Source of the DNA: Salinibacterium sp. NG253
GTDB lineage: Bacteria; Actinomycetota; Actinomycetes; Actinomycetales; Microbacteriaceae
Length of the DNA: 64,000 nucleotides
Direction: 5' to 3'
NCBI RefSeq assembly: GCF_015864945.1
Contig: NZ_JADYWF010000001.1
Location: forward strand, 1,426,378-1,490,377
Made by a program: the position numbers and the translations under genes
The notes under the pieces: generated by a model
What the model was told of the DNA's origin: nothing
What the model saw: only the letters and a program-made list of their open reading frames with translations
Database searches by the model: none
Part shown: positions 26,953-37,200 of the stretch, piece after piece
How positions within the stretch are numbered: the first letter of the stretch is position 1
Layout of the letters: the number at the start of each line of letters is the position of its first letter

Positions 26953-27363
26953 TCAGTCTCCGGAAGCGTCGTGGTCGCCGACGCCAGCAACTGCAGCATC
27001 GGAATCGGCATCGGCATCGGCGGCAGCCCGCACAGCCGCCCGCCGTTTACGCTTCTCGTTGGCCGCGGCAAGTGCCTTGCGGGCGAGGGCATTCGCTTTG
27101 CCGCTCGCTTTCTTTGCCATCTCAAACTCGGTGCCCAGAAGCGCGAGCCCGCCAATCGCCACCAGAGAACCTGGCCCGGGCAACGGGATCAACACCACAC
27201 CAAGAGCGACCGTCGTGCCGCCGACGACACCGACAGTCGTGCGATAGACACGGTCTGCCTTGGGGTTCTTGCGGATCGCCTCGCGCGTTCCATGAGCAGC
27301 GGAACTTGCCGCGTGCCCTACCGCCACGCCTGCACGCGCGGCGACTGTTTGTTTCTGGCTCAT
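26953..27363 (-). CDS. PGPGW/TIGR02611-type small membrane protein
   Basis: 136 residues. After a basic N-terminal region, a hydrophobic hairpin (residues about 43-80) contains VVLIPLPGPGSLVAIGGLALLGTEF, the hallmark of PGPGW-type putative transmembrane proteins. The C-terminal 45 residues are Lys/Arg-rich and then Ala/Asp-rich, probably disordered and cytoplasmic. The function is unknown. It lies alone between the NUDIX gene and the P-type ATPase. Confidence 0.75.
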   Translation of the reverse strand: MSQKQTVAARAGVAVGHAASSAAHGTREAIRKNPKADRVYRTTVGVVGGTTVALGVVLIPLPGPGSLVAIGGLALLGTEFEMAKKASGKANALARKALAAANEKRKRRAAVRAAADADADSDAAVAGVGDHDASGD

Positions 27364-27399
27364 AGGTTGATTCTACGAGTGGCTGCTGCTGTCATTCGT

Positions 27400-29964
27400 C
27401 TAGCGACGCCAGAAAATCCGCTTCACTAATTCGGTCGTCACGACATACGCGATAGCGACGAGGATCACCAACACCAGCAGTTCAAACGGGATGGGCACCA
27501 GCTGCAGCAGCGTTGCGACTGGTGAGTAAGGAATCGCGATTGCCACGATCACGACAGCGATGCTGGAGAGCACGAGCCAGCGACTTGGCGTGCTGCGATA
27601 GAACCGCCCGCGCGTTCGGAGCACAAATAACACGCCAACCTCGGTGAGGATGGAAGCGAGGAACCAGGCACTGCGAAACTCCGGCGCCTCAGCATCAAAG
27701 CCCCATCGCAGAATCGCAAACGTTGCCAGATCGAACACCGAGCTGAGGGCTCCGAAGACGAACATGTAGTTGCGGATGAGCTTCACGTTCCACCGTTGCG
27801 GTCGACGCAATTGCGCCTTGTCCACAGAGTCTGTAGCAATGAACGTCGCCGGCAAGTCCGTCAGCAAGTTGATGAGCAAGATCTGGCCAGCCAGCAGCGG
27901 CAGGAATGGCAACACGAGAGCCGCGATCGCCATGCTCAGCATGTTGCCAAAATTGGCGCTCGTGGTCATGAAGATGTACTTCATGGTGTTCGCAAACGTG
28001 CGGCGCCCCTGAAGAACGCCATCGAGAATCACGCGCAGGTCTTTGTCGAGCAGCACAATCGCCGCAGACTGTTTTGCAACGGGAACGGCAGTGTTCACCG
28101 AGATGCCGACATCGGCAGCGTGCAGCGGCGGCGAATCATTGATGCCGTCACCGAGATAGCCGACGACCTCTCCCGCGGCCCGGAACGCACGCACGATGCG
28201 CTCTTTCTGCACCGGGTTCAGCTCGCTAAAGACCTTCACCGGAACAACGGCGGTGGCCAACGCAGCATCATCAAGGGCATCGATATCGTCCCCCGCGAAT
28301 ACCGTGGTGACATCGAGCCCGACCTGCTGCGCAACATGGGACGCCACGAGTCGGTTGTCTCCGGTGACCATCCGCACCGACACCCCGCTGGCGCCCAAGT
28401 CCGCCAAGGTGCTTGCGGCATCCGGCTTCACGGGATCCGCAAACGTCAGCAGTCCAACGAGGGTCATCCCCGATTCATCGCCGGGCGTGACTTTTTCGTG
28501 GTCGGAGAATTGGCGAGTCGCGATTCCCAACACCCGGAAGCCTTGGGCGCTTAACTCGGCGAAGCGCTGCTGGATGCCCGCGAGCACTTCTGCGATCGGT
28601 ACGGTGCCCGCCGCCACGGCGGCATGCGTGCAGACCCCGAGGATCGGATCGAGTGCACCCTTGGAAATCAGGATCGATTGCTCAGTTGGCCCGCGACGCA
28701 CCAGCACGCTGAGATGTTTGCGCAGAAAGTCGTAGGGAATCTCATCGAGCGCTATCGCTGTCGCCGGAACCGGATGCGCGGCGACGATCGCGGCATCGAT
28801 CGGGTTCTTCCACCCGAGTTGCAGTCCCGCGTTGAGGCTGGCCAACTCCCCCACGGAGACACTGGGCGTCCCCTCGAGGTCCATCGCGCTAGCAAGCTCA
28901 ATCTCGCCCGCGGTCATCGTTCCGGTTTTGTCTGAACACAACACCGTCATCGAACCGAAATCCTCAATAGCGTCAAGACGACGCACGATCACTCGCGTGC
29001 GCGCCATCATCTTCGCGCCCTGAGCAAGGCTGATGCTTACAATCGCCGGCAACAGTTGTGGCGTCAGCCCGACCGCGAGCGCCAAGGAGAACAGCGCCGA
29101 GTCAATGATCGGGCGCTGCAAGATGAGGTTGATGGCGAAGATCGCGATGACGAGAACGACCATCAGCCTGGTCAGCAGAACGCCGAACGACGTCATCCCT
29201 CGTTCGAACCCATTCTGCGGCGGCCGAGAATTGAGCCGGTCGGAAATCGATGCGATCTCTGTCGCGCCGCCCGTGCGCACCACCAGCAGCGTCCCCATGC
29301 CGCTGGAGACGTGGGTGCCGAGGAACGCCGCATTGCTGCGCCCCGTCAGCGGTGTTCCGCCTGGAACGATACCCGGCACTTTTTCGGATGGAAACGTTTC
29401 TCCCGTCAACGCGGATTCATCCACGGTCAACGAATTCGAACTCAGCACAAGACAATCGCCGGGGATGAGATCGCCAGCCGAGACAATCGCAATGTCTCCC
29501 GGCACGACCTCGCCGACCGGGACATCCGCGTTCGTGCCATCTCGTGTGATCACAGCGGAGACCTCGACGGTGGCCAGCAGCACACTCATTGCTCGACCAG
29601 CGTTGCGCTCCTGAGAGAAACCGAGCAAGCCCGACAGCAACAAAATGACCAAGATGATCGCCGCATCCGTCCAGTCGCCAAGCGCGCCAGAAAGGATGGT
29701 CGCTGCAATCAGGATGAGTTCGATCGGGCTAATGAATTGTCTCCCTAGCAGACGCCACACTGAGTCCTCGGCGCGAGTGTTGAGTCGGTTGGGGCCGACG
29801 CGTTCGAGGATGCTGGCAGCGGCTTCTGAGCTCAAGCCAGCCGGACTGCTGCCGAGACTGGCTTGCAGGCTCTCCGCATCAGAAGCCCAAAACGGGGATG
29901 CCGACTCAGGCTCAGCGGCACTCGCGTTGCCATCGGAAATGCTCTGGTTTGACGCTGCGGTCAT
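27400..29964 (-). CDS. mgtA: Magnesium-translocating P-type ATPase (MgtA-like, type IIIB)
   Basis: 854 residues. The actuator-domain motif TGETFPSEK lies near residue 195. The phosphorylation motif is CSDKTGTMT, with the Asp near residue 342. Hinge motifs TGDN and GDGINDSPPLHAADVGISV are present, with six C-terminal membrane segments. Extra residues in the large cytoplasmic loop and the hinge pattern fit magnesium importers better than calcium pumps. The start overlaps the stop of the upstream flippase-like gene by 4 bp. No M-box riboswitch is recognisable upstream. Confidence 0.88.
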   Translation of the reverse strand: MTAASNQSISDGNASAAEPESASPFWASDAESLQASLGSSPAGLSSEAAASILERVGPNRLNTRAEDSVWRLLGRQFISPIELILIAATILSGALGDWTDAAIILVILLLSGLLGFSQERNAGRAMSVLLATVEVSAVITRDGTNADVPVGEVVPGDIAIVSAGDLIPGDCLVLSSNSLTVDESALTGETFPSEKVPGIVPGGTPLTGRSNAAFLGTHVSSGMGTLLVVRTGGATEIASISDRLNSRPPQNGFERGMTSFGVLLTRLMVVLVIAIFAINLILQRPIIDSALFSLALAVGLTPQLLPAIVSISLAQGAKMMARTRVIVRRLDAIEDFGSMTVLCSDKTGTMTAGEIELASAMDLEGTPSVSVGELASLNAGLQLGWKNPIDAAIVAAHPVPATAIALDEIPYDFLRKHLSVLVRRGPTEQSILISKGALDPILGVCTHAAVAAGTVPIAEVLAGIQQRFAELSAQGFRVLGIATRQFSDHEKVTPGDESGMTLVGLLTFADPVKPDAASTLADLGASGVSVRMVTGDNRLVASHVAQQVGLDVTTVFAGDDIDALDDAALATAVVPVKVFSELNPVQKERIVRAFRAAGEVVGYLGDGINDSPPLHAADVGISVNTAVPVAKQSAAIVLLDKDLRVILDGVLQGRRTFANTMKYIFMTTSANFGNMLSMAIAALVLPFLPLLAGQILLINLLTDLPATFIATDSVDKAQLRRPQRWNVKLIRNYMFVFGALSSVFDLATFAILRWGFDAEAPEFRSAWFLASILTEVGVLFVLRTRGRFYRSTPSRWLVLSSIAVVIVAIAIPYSPVATLLQLVPIPFELLVLVILVAIAYVVTTELVKRIFWRR

Positions 29965-31094
29965 GAAGGGTTCCTGAGGCTACGGTCGTGCTCGGTGTGG
30001 GGTGGCTTGCTCTTGGACGCGTGGCGCTTGAGGGCGGCTCGACGGTGGCGGCTCAACCGCAACGAGAGGTAGGCGCCGGCACCCACCGGGATCGGCAGCC
30101 AGTACTCGAACACGCGCCATCCGATCACTCCAAGCAACGCGGCAGACTGTGGCACCCCAAACCCGACCAACGCGGGCACCGTGATTCCCTCGACCAAACC
30201 AATCCCGCCCGGAGTCAGCGGCAGCAGCGCAATGATGCTTGCCACCCCGTACACGGTCAGGAGTGGACCGAGAGCTAGCTGATGCCCGAACGCAGCAAGC
30301 ATCACCCACAGCGAAGCGGCGTCGAAGAGCCAATTGCCGAGCGCAAAAAGCACCGCCAACACGAGCCTGCGCCGGTCATGGCCGAGGGTGCGAAGATCGC
30401 CAGCGATGGACCTCACGAGCCCCGAAAGGCGATTGCCCACGAAAGGAAAGCGGTGTTCGAGCACTGAGGCAAACCGCGCCACGCCCTCCGTGCGAGCCAT
30501 CAGTAGCCACGCGCCACCCACTAGCGAACCCACGAGCACTACGACGACGACACCGGCGAGCACATAGTTGCTCGTATCGCCCTGAATTTGCGCGAGCGCA
30601 AGAACGATGCCCGCACCGAAAACCATCGTGAGCGCCACATTAGAGATCGCGACCTGCACTGCAGCAACACTGAGCGCGCGTTTGGGTGGGATGCCCTCCG
30701 CCGTCAGAAAACGGAACCTAGCGACGGCCGCTGTAGCTCCTCCCCCGGGCAGAGTGTGATTGAGAGCGAGGTCCGACAGGTCAATGCGCAGGAGGGTGCG
30801 AAACCGAAGCTTTCCCCATCCGAGCACAGTGCCGCTCAACGAGCTATACGACACCAGCGAAAGGACTTGCAGAAGCAGAGCGCCGGCGATCAGCCACGGC
30901 GACACATCCTTCACTGCCTCAAATGATTCTTCGGCATCAGAGAACTGCGGGATCACAAAGAACCAGAGCACCGGAACCAGAACGGCCACCGTCAGAACAA
31001 TTCGCAACCACAGCGGGACCCGATGAGTGGGAAGCCCGCGGCGATGCGAAGAAATCGCCCCCGGAGTGATTTCCCCCTCAGACTGCGGATTCAC
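29961..31094 (-). CDS. Flippase-like membrane protein (lysylphosphatidylglycerol synthase TM/UPF0104 family)
   Basis: 377 residues from the GTG at 31094, chosen because AGAGG precedes it by 7 bases; the frame is open further up to 31235. About eight membrane helices carry the family marks: LNHTLPGGGATAAVARFRFLTAEGI near residue 130, and LPLTPGGIGLVEGITVPALVGFG near 300. Such domains move lipids in MprF and related proteins. No synthase domain is attached. It is the first gene of a two-gene unit with mgtA (ATGA overlap). The substrate is unknown. Confidence 0.82.
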   Translation of the reverse strand: MNPQSEGEITPGAISSHRRGLPTHRVPLWLRIVLTVAVLVPVLWFFVIPQFSDAEESFEAVKDVSPWLIAGALLLQVLSLVSYSSLSGTVLGWGKLRFRTLLRIDLSDLALNHTLPGGGATAAVARFRFLTAEGIPPKRALSVAAVQVAISNVALTMVFGAGIVLALAQIQGDTSNYVLAGVVVVVLVGSLVGGAWLLMARTEGVARFASVLEHRFPFVGNRLSGLVRSIAGDLRTLGHDRRRLVLAVLFALGNWLFDAASLWVMLAAFGHQLALGPLLTVYGVASIIALLPLTPGGIGLVEGITVPALVGFGVPQSAALLGVIGWRVFEYWLPIPVGAGAYLSLRLSRHRRAALKRHASKSKPPHTEHDRSLRNPS

Positions 31095-31210
31095 AGAAGA
31101 CCTCTTCTGGTAGCGAGAAACGGCGTGGCCCGTTTCAGTCGCTACATTACTCCGCAGTGGGAGGGCGATCTCGCGCTCGGAGCTGGTGCCGCGAACGCCA
31201 GCCGCTACGC

Positions 31211-31258
31211 AGAAAGCCCCGGCTGCCGACCACATGAGTGGGGCATCCGGGGCTTTCT
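31211..31258. terminator. Terminator downstream of the DEAD-box helicase
   Basis: A perfect 12-bp stem (AGAAAGCCCCGG with CCGGGGCTTTCT) encloses a 24-nt loop. It starts 26 bp past the helicase stop and also lies ahead of the flippase-mgtA unit, insulating the two transcripts. Confidence 0.85.
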
Positions 31259-31283
31259 TATGCTCGAGTGAGCGGGGTGCTTG

Positions 31284-33611
31284 TTAGAGCGCAGCCAGCT
31301 TGTCGACGAACGAATCGCCAGGCGCTACGTCGACCGACTCTGCATCGATCTCGGCGCGGCCGAGGAGTTCGTCCATCTTGCGACGACGGTTGCGCGGGAT
31401 GAGCGTGACAACGGTTCCGGCCTTGCCTGCGCGACCGGTACGGCCAGCGCGGTGCAGGTACGTCTTGTACTCCTCGGGAGCATCGGCCTGAATAACGAGG
31501 CTGATGTCATCCACGTGGATGCCGCGGGCTGCAACGTCTGTCGCGACAAGCACGTTGACCTTGCCGCTTGTGAGCATCTGCAGGTTGCGGGTACGACGCG
31601 ACTGGTTGAGGTCACCGTGAAGGCTCGTGGCGGGGGTTCCACCCATGCTCAAGAATTCAGCCATCTCTTCAGCAAACGCACGCGTGCGGGTGAAGACAAG
31701 AGTCTTGCCCGTGCCTGCGGAAAGCTGCTTGATGATCGCACGCTTGTCGCGCTGTTCGATGAGCAGAACCTTGTGGTCGATCGTAGAAGAAGCCTGGTCT
31801 TCACCAGCAACCTCGTGCACGGCCGGGTCAACAAGGAATTCCTTGACGAGAGTGGCAACACCCTTGTCGAGGGTTGCCGAGAACAGCAGCTTCTGGCCGC
31901 CCTCGCTGGTCTCCCGCAGAATGCGCTGAACAGGCTCAAGGAACCCGAGGTCGCACATGTGGTCTGCTTCGTCGAGAACAGTAACCTTCACCTGGCTGAG
32001 GTCGAGACGACCCTGCTCGATGAGGTCTTCAACACGGCCGGGGGTCGCGATGATGACATCGACGCCACGGGTGAGGGCTGCAACCTGCTTGTACTGAGGA
32101 ACGCCACCCACGATGGTCGTGGTGAACAGGCCAACGCTGCGAGCGATGGGCTGAATGGTGCGGTCGATCTGCTGAGCAAGCTCACGGGTCGGAGCGAGGA
32201 TGAGGGCGCGCGGCTTGCGGCCCATCTGACGGTCCTTGCCACCATTGTTTTCCATGAGGCGCTCAACGAGAGGCGCACCGAAAGCAATGGTCTTGCCCGA
32301 TCCGGTCTTTCCGCGGCCAAGAACATCCTTGCCGGCGAGAACGTCGGGGATGGTTGCTGCCTGAATGGGGAACGGCGACTCTGCACCCATGGATGCGAGC
32401 TGACGCGAAATGTTCGAGCCGATACCCAGGTCGATGAAGGACTTGCCTTCAACATCACTGGCGGTAACGGTCTTGGCTACGAGGCGCTCAAGTACAACGT
32501 CTTCTTGCTGCGAGTGCGACGACTTGCCATCGCGGGCCGGGTAGTAGGCGCTTTCGCGCGGCTCGGAACGTTGCGGACGGTCGTTGCGGTCATTGCGGTC
32601 GTTGTACGACGGGCGCGAACCACGGTCGGGACGGTCGCCATACGCGGGACGCTCCGAACGCTGCGGGCGCTCGTTGTAGGCGGGGCGCTCTGAACGCTCG
32701 GGGCGTGCACCGCGGTCGGGACGGTCACCGTACGCGGGGCGCTCGGTGCGCTGAGCACGGTCGTTGTACGACGGGCGCTCGGTGCGACCAGCGGATGCGC
32801 CACGGTCACCGTACGAGGGACGCTCAGTGCGGCCAGCGTTGCGATCGTTGTACGACGGACGCTCGTTGCGGTCGTTGTACGAGGGACGGCCACCGCGGTC
32901 GGGGCGGTCACCGTAGGAGGGACGCTCTGAACGGCCTCCAGCATTGCGGTCGTTGTACGAGGGGCGCTCGTTACGGCCGCTCGAGTTGCGGTCGTTGTAC
33001 GACGGACGCTCGCTGCGACCGGCGTTGCCGCCACGGTCGGGGCGGTCACCGTACGAAGGACGGTCGTTGCTGCGCTGCGGACGCTCGTTGCGGTCGTTGC
33101 GGTCGTTGCGGTCGTTGCGGTCGTTGTATGACGGACGGCCACCACGGTCAGGACGGTCGCCGTAAGACGGGCGATCGTTGCTGCGCTGCGGACGCTCGTT
33201 GCGGTCGCCATACGAAGGGCGGCCACCGCGGTCGGGGCGGTCACCATAGGAAGGACGGTCATTGCTGCGCTGGGGACGGTCACCATAGGCGCCACGTTCG
33301 TTGCGCTGCGGGCGGTCACCATACGAGGGGCGATCTCCGCGGCCGCCGGCCTCGGGGCGTCCACCACGGGCAGGCTTTTCGCGAGGAGTCCAGTCGGGGC
33401 GACGCTCGTCGCGTCCGCCACGGGCTCCGCCCGGCTTGCGGTCTCCAGTGCGAGCAGCGCGGTCATCTGCGCTCCAGCGACGCTTGGGGGCATCGCCCTC
33501 ATCGGCACGGAATCCGCGGTGACCTTCGCTGCGTGAACCGCCGCGTTTGGGCGCTCCAGAGTTGAAGTTCTTGTTGCCACGACCAGTGGCAGGCTTATTG
33601 AAATTAGGCAT
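31284..33611 (-). CDS. DEAD-box RNA helicase with long repetitive N-terminal region
   Basis: 775 residues from the ATG at 33611, which has a GGAAAG ribosome site. Residues 1-370 are a disordered Arg/Asp/Gly/Tyr-rich region of degenerate RPSYGDRPDRGG-like repeats. The helicase core (about 375-775) has the Q-motif (FPIQAATIPDVL), Walker A (KTGSGKT), PTRELAQQID, DEAD (VLDEADHMCDLGF), SAT (LLFSATLD) and motif VI (HRAGRTGRAG). It should remodel RNA or ribosome precursors. The N-terminal placement and size of the low-complexity region are unusual, since most relatives carry it at the C-terminus. Confidence 0.92.
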   Translation of the reverse strand: MPNFNKPATGRGNKNFNSGAPKRGGSRSEGHRGFRADEGDAPKRRWSADDRAARTGDRKPGGARGGRDERRPDWTPREKPARGGRPEAGGRGDRPSYGDRPQRNERGAYGDRPQRSNDRPSYGDRPDRGGRPSYGDRNERPQRSNDRPSYGDRPDRGGRPSYNDRNDRNDRNDRNERPQRSNDRPSYGDRPDRGGNAGRSERPSYNDRNSSGRNERPSYNDRNAGGRSERPSYGDRPDRGGRPSYNDRNERPSYNDRNAGRTERPSYGDRGASAGRTERPSYNDRAQRTERPAYGDRPDRGARPERSERPAYNERPQRSERPAYGDRPDRGSRPSYNDRNDRNDRPQRSEPRESAYYPARDGKSSHSQQEDVVLERLVAKTVTASDVEGKSFIDLGIGSNISRQLASMGAESPFPIQAATIPDVLAGKDVLGRGKTGSGKTIAFGAPLVERLMENNGGKDRQMGRKPRALILAPTRELAQQIDRTIQPIARSVGLFTTTIVGGVPQYKQVAALTRGVDVIIATPGRVEDLIEQGRLDLSQVKVTVLDEADHMCDLGFLEPVQRILRETSEGGQKLLFSATLDKGVATLVKEFLVDPAVHEVAGEDQASSTIDHKVLLIEQRDKRAIIKQLSAGTGKTLVFTRTRAFAEEMAEFLSMGGTPATSLHGDLNQSRRTRNLQMLTSGKVNVLVATDVAARGIHVDDISLVIQADAPEEYKTYLHRAGRTGRAGKAGTVVTLIPRNRRRKMDELLGRAEIDAESVDVAPGDSFVDKLAAL
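32560..33330 (-). repeat. Degenerate coding repeats in the helicase N-terminus
   Basis: Roughly twenty to thirty copies of units coding RPSYGDRPDRGG, RPSYNDRN or RNDRNERPQRSND follow one another with variation. The most regular part, around 33090-33125, repeats GGTCGTTGC four times (Arg-Asn-Asp on the coding strand). The plus-strand frames through this region are open only because of the repeat and are not genes. Confidence 0.9.
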
Positions 33612-33967
33612 TGTTCTTTCCGGGTTGTTCTTAGATGGAACACATCTAGTGCGTGGAGCACGCGCGCACGCCAACACTCACCATTTAGTTAGCAAGACAC
33701 CGATTGGTTAGAAACCGATTGGCTGTCTTCTAATTAGCTTGAGTATTCGTACGCTGCACTACTGAACCCGGGCAGTCTTTGACCGAGGCCGTCACATACA
33801 TTCGTGTGATTGTCACCAGTTGGATGGACTGGCAAACCGGCCCGCAAGACTTACAAACCCATACGCGAGATTTCGCGCTGTCTTGAGCCGACTTGACTAC
33901 GTTACTCGATCGAGCCCCCAATAGCGAGGTTCGAGCGGATGCCGCTACTGGCAGCTTCGCCGGCTCA
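33612..33967. other. Intergenic region upstream of the helicase gene, with a direct repeat
   Basis: About 355 bp without a convincing gene. It must hold the helicase promoter and possibly a long 5' leader. ACCGATTGG occurs twice 15 bp apart (33699-33707 and 33714-33722), within the last 115 bp before the start codon. I see no classic riboswitch, tRNA or terminator. Confidence 0.55.
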
Positions 33968-34192
33968 CTAAACGTTGTGGTCGTAGGGGAAGTCCCGGAG
34001 GTCAGTCTGCTGAACAGGCTGCGGTTGCGAATTCACCTTCGACTCGCGACGCTCGAGCCACTTGTGGTGATCGCGCAGTGCTCCGACTACGGCGGCTCGA
34101 ATGATGCCGTACACCAGCAATACACCCACAAGAAGCAGCACAACGGGCAGCAGTATGGCGAGAGTCGTGAACGATGACATGTTGTCGAGCAT
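33968..34192 (-). CDS. Small single-pass membrane protein
   Basis: 74 residues from an ATG at 34192 (GGA about 8 bases upstream); an in-frame start 63 bp further up is less likely. One hydrophobic helix (LAILLPVVLLLVGVLLVYGI) follows a short N-terminus. The remainder is a charged cytoplasmic tail with a DHHKWLERRE stretch. The function is unknown. It lies between the RND exporter and helicase genes on the same strand. Confidence 0.65.
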   Translation of the reverse strand: MLDNMSSFTTLAILLPVVLLLVGVLLVYGIIRAAVVGALRDHHKWLERRESKVNSQPQPVQQTDLRDFPYDHNV

Positions 34193-34295
34193 GAGTGATC
34201 CGTTTCTATCTGCGGCAAGCCAGTTGCAATCGTGACAGAAATTCTGTTTCCCCACGGCAGCTGAACCGGCGTGGGGAAACTAGACCACTCAAGGA

Positions 34296-37200
34296 TTACT
34301 CTGCGGTGGCAACCACCGGAGTCTCGCGACCAGCCTTCTTGGCCGCGCGACGACTCTTGCGATCGGTGCCGGCTGCCTTCTTGTCTTCGCGACGTTCCTT
34401 GGCTCCCTCAACGAGGTAGTACAGAACGGGAAGTACCACGAGGGTGAGAACTGTCGAGGAGACGAGCCCACCGATCACGATGATGGCGAGCGGTTGCGAA
34501 ATGAAGCCGCCCTGGCCTGTGACACCAATGCCCAGCGGAAGGAGCGCGAAGATCGTGGCCGCAGCGGTCATCAGGATGGGACGAAGTCGACGCGATGCAC
34601 CCTCGATGATGGCTTCGCGAGCACGCATGCCCTTCACGCGGTACTGGTTGATGAGGTCGACGAGCACGATGGCATTCGTCACGACGATACCGATGAGCAT
34701 GAGCACACCGATGAGCGAAGCGACACCGAGCGGGATGCCCGAGATCACCTGAAGCGCAATGGCACCGGTTGCCGCGAAGGGCACCGAGACCAGCAGCAGC
34801 AACGGCTGGCGCAGGCTCTTGAAGGTTGCCACCATTACGACGTACACGATGAGAATTGCGACCAGGAGCGCGAGGCCAAGCTGCTGGAACGCATCCGTCT
34901 GCTCGGTCGCGACACCACCCAGTTCAGCCGAAGCGCCCGCGGGCAATTCTGCTTCGTCAACAGCGGCAGCAACCAGAGCGGATGCCGTTCCTACGTCGTC
35001 ACTGCTCGGCGTCACGCTCAGGGTCGCACTGCGTACGCCCTTCACCGAGGTGATGCTCGCGGGGCCGTCGTCAACGGACACTGTGGCGACATCCGTCAGC
35101 GGGATGAGTCCGGTGGCACCCGGGATCTCGAAGTCTTCCAACTCTTCAATCGTGGTGGGCGCAAGGTCATTGAGAATGTAAATCGAGAGCGTTGATTCGT
35201 CAATGACGGCACTACCGACCGCATTCGGGTTCATCGCACCGGTGACAATTCCACCGACTGCAATTTCGCTCAGTCCGACCTTCGCCGCTTTGTCACGGTC
35301 AACAACGATCGAGATGAACGGCTGCTGTTCCGACAGGTTGCTGGTGGCTTCAGCAACGATGTCGAGATCGCGCACCTGCTCGAGCAGGGCATCCGATGCT
35401 TCACGCAGTTCGGAATCGCTGGTAGCGGTGAGGTTGATCTCGATGTCACTCGATGCGAAACCACTGGATGCGGCGGCAAGCGTGATCTCACCGGCATCCT
35501 CGATGTCAGCTACAGCCTCGCGCACGTCTTCTTGCAGCTCGGTCTGATCGAGGTCGGGGTCGGTGGTGAGCGAGAATGCGTTCGCTCCGCTGCCAGTGAA
35601 CGCGGCCCGCAGCGAGCCGCCGCTGGAACCGATGGAGAGCTGCACGGTCTCGATGCCGTCGAGGTCCATGAGAACCGCTTCAACCTTCTTGGCGGCTTCG
35701 TCGCGAGCTTCGAGGCTGGCACCGAGCGGCAGGGTTTGGTTGACCGTCAGAGTGTTTTGTCCGCTGTCGCCAATGAAGTTGGTCTTCATGAACGGCACGA
35801 GTGCCACTGTTCCACCGAGCAGGAGAACAGCCGTCATGAGTGTGGCAACGGGGCGCTTGAGCGTCCACTTGATCACGGGCAGGTAGCCACGCTGCAGGGT
35901 GTTGGTCTTCTCTTCCTGAGGCATACCCGCTGCGTGCGCGTGCTCCACAGCGTCTTCGGTGTGGCGCGGCACAGCCTTGTTGCCGAGGAACCAGTAGGCG
36001 AGCACCGGCACGATCGTGAGCGACACGAAGAGTGATGCGGCGAGCGCGATGGCGGTCGTCAACGCGAACGGGCGGAACAGCTCTCCCGTGATGTCGCCGA
36101 CAAGAGCGAGCGGCAAGAACACCGCGATGGTCGTCACGGTGGATGCCGTGATGGCTCCCGCAACTTCTTTCACCGCGGCCTGAATGGCCTGAAGCTTGGG
36201 CTCCCCCATTGAGACGTGTCTCTTGATGTTCTCGATGACCACAATCGAGTCATCCACCACTCGACCAATCGAGATCGTGAGGGCTCCGAGGGTGATGATG
36301 TTGAGGGTGTAACCCGAGACCTGCATACCGATAAAGGTGATGAGAACGGATGCCGGAATCGAGATCGCGGTCACCAGCGTCGATCGAATCGACAGCAAGA
36401 ACACCAGGATCACGATCACGGCGAAGACAAGACCGAGCAATCCCTCGGTGGTGAGGCTGTCGATCGATTCTTGGATGAAGGGGGCCTGGTCGAAGACGAC
36501 CGTGAACTCGGTGTTGTTGCCGAGGGCACTCTCGAGGTCGGGGATCGCTTCAAGAACGGCTTGCGACACAGCGACGGTGTTGCCCGCGGGGCTCTTCGTG
36601 ATCGCGATCGTGAGCGAAGGCTCACCATCAACGCGCGAGATTCCGGTGGCGGGATCGTCGATGACGTCGACGGTGGCTACGTCTGAGATGGTGACGACGT
36701 CGGTGTTCGAACCGCCGAGCAACGGTAGTTCGGCAATGCCGTCTGCCGTCGTGATGCGCTGACCCGCCTGCACCGTGAGGGTCTGACCGTCTTCGGTGAT
36801 CTCACCGGCCGGCAACAGCACGCCGTTGTCATCGAGCGCAGAAATGATGTCCTGATTGTTCAGTCCGTTGATGAACAGTTCGTCTTGGTCGGGAGTGATA
36901 ACCAGGCGCTGAGTAGACGTGCCCAGCAGGCTTGCGTCACTGACGCCATCCAACTTATTGAGTTCAACCAGAGTGGATGCTTCGAGCTTGCTGGAGAGCT
37001 CGAGAGGGTCGAGGTCGCTCGAGACTGCGATCTGCACGACCGGAAGATCGGTGAAGTTGAAGGTGAAAACTTGAGTGTCGGCGGAGTCGGGAAGCTGGCC
37101 GGAGATGCGGTTGATGGCGAGCTGAATCTTCTGCTCGGCAGTGGCTATATTGGTGCCGTATGCGAAGGATGCCGAAATGTTGGCGAAGTTCGAGTTCGAG

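Noticed and set aside
31095-31235. Possible M-box riboswitch before the flippase-mgtA unit
   Set aside because: The space is shorter than an M-box needs, overlaps an open frame and shows none of the conserved elements I know.
32705-33565. 286-codon Cys/Gly/Arg-rich plus-strand frame opposite the helicase repeats
   Set aside because: It is open only because the repeat lacks stops in that frame. The minus-strand frame continues into a complete helicase core.
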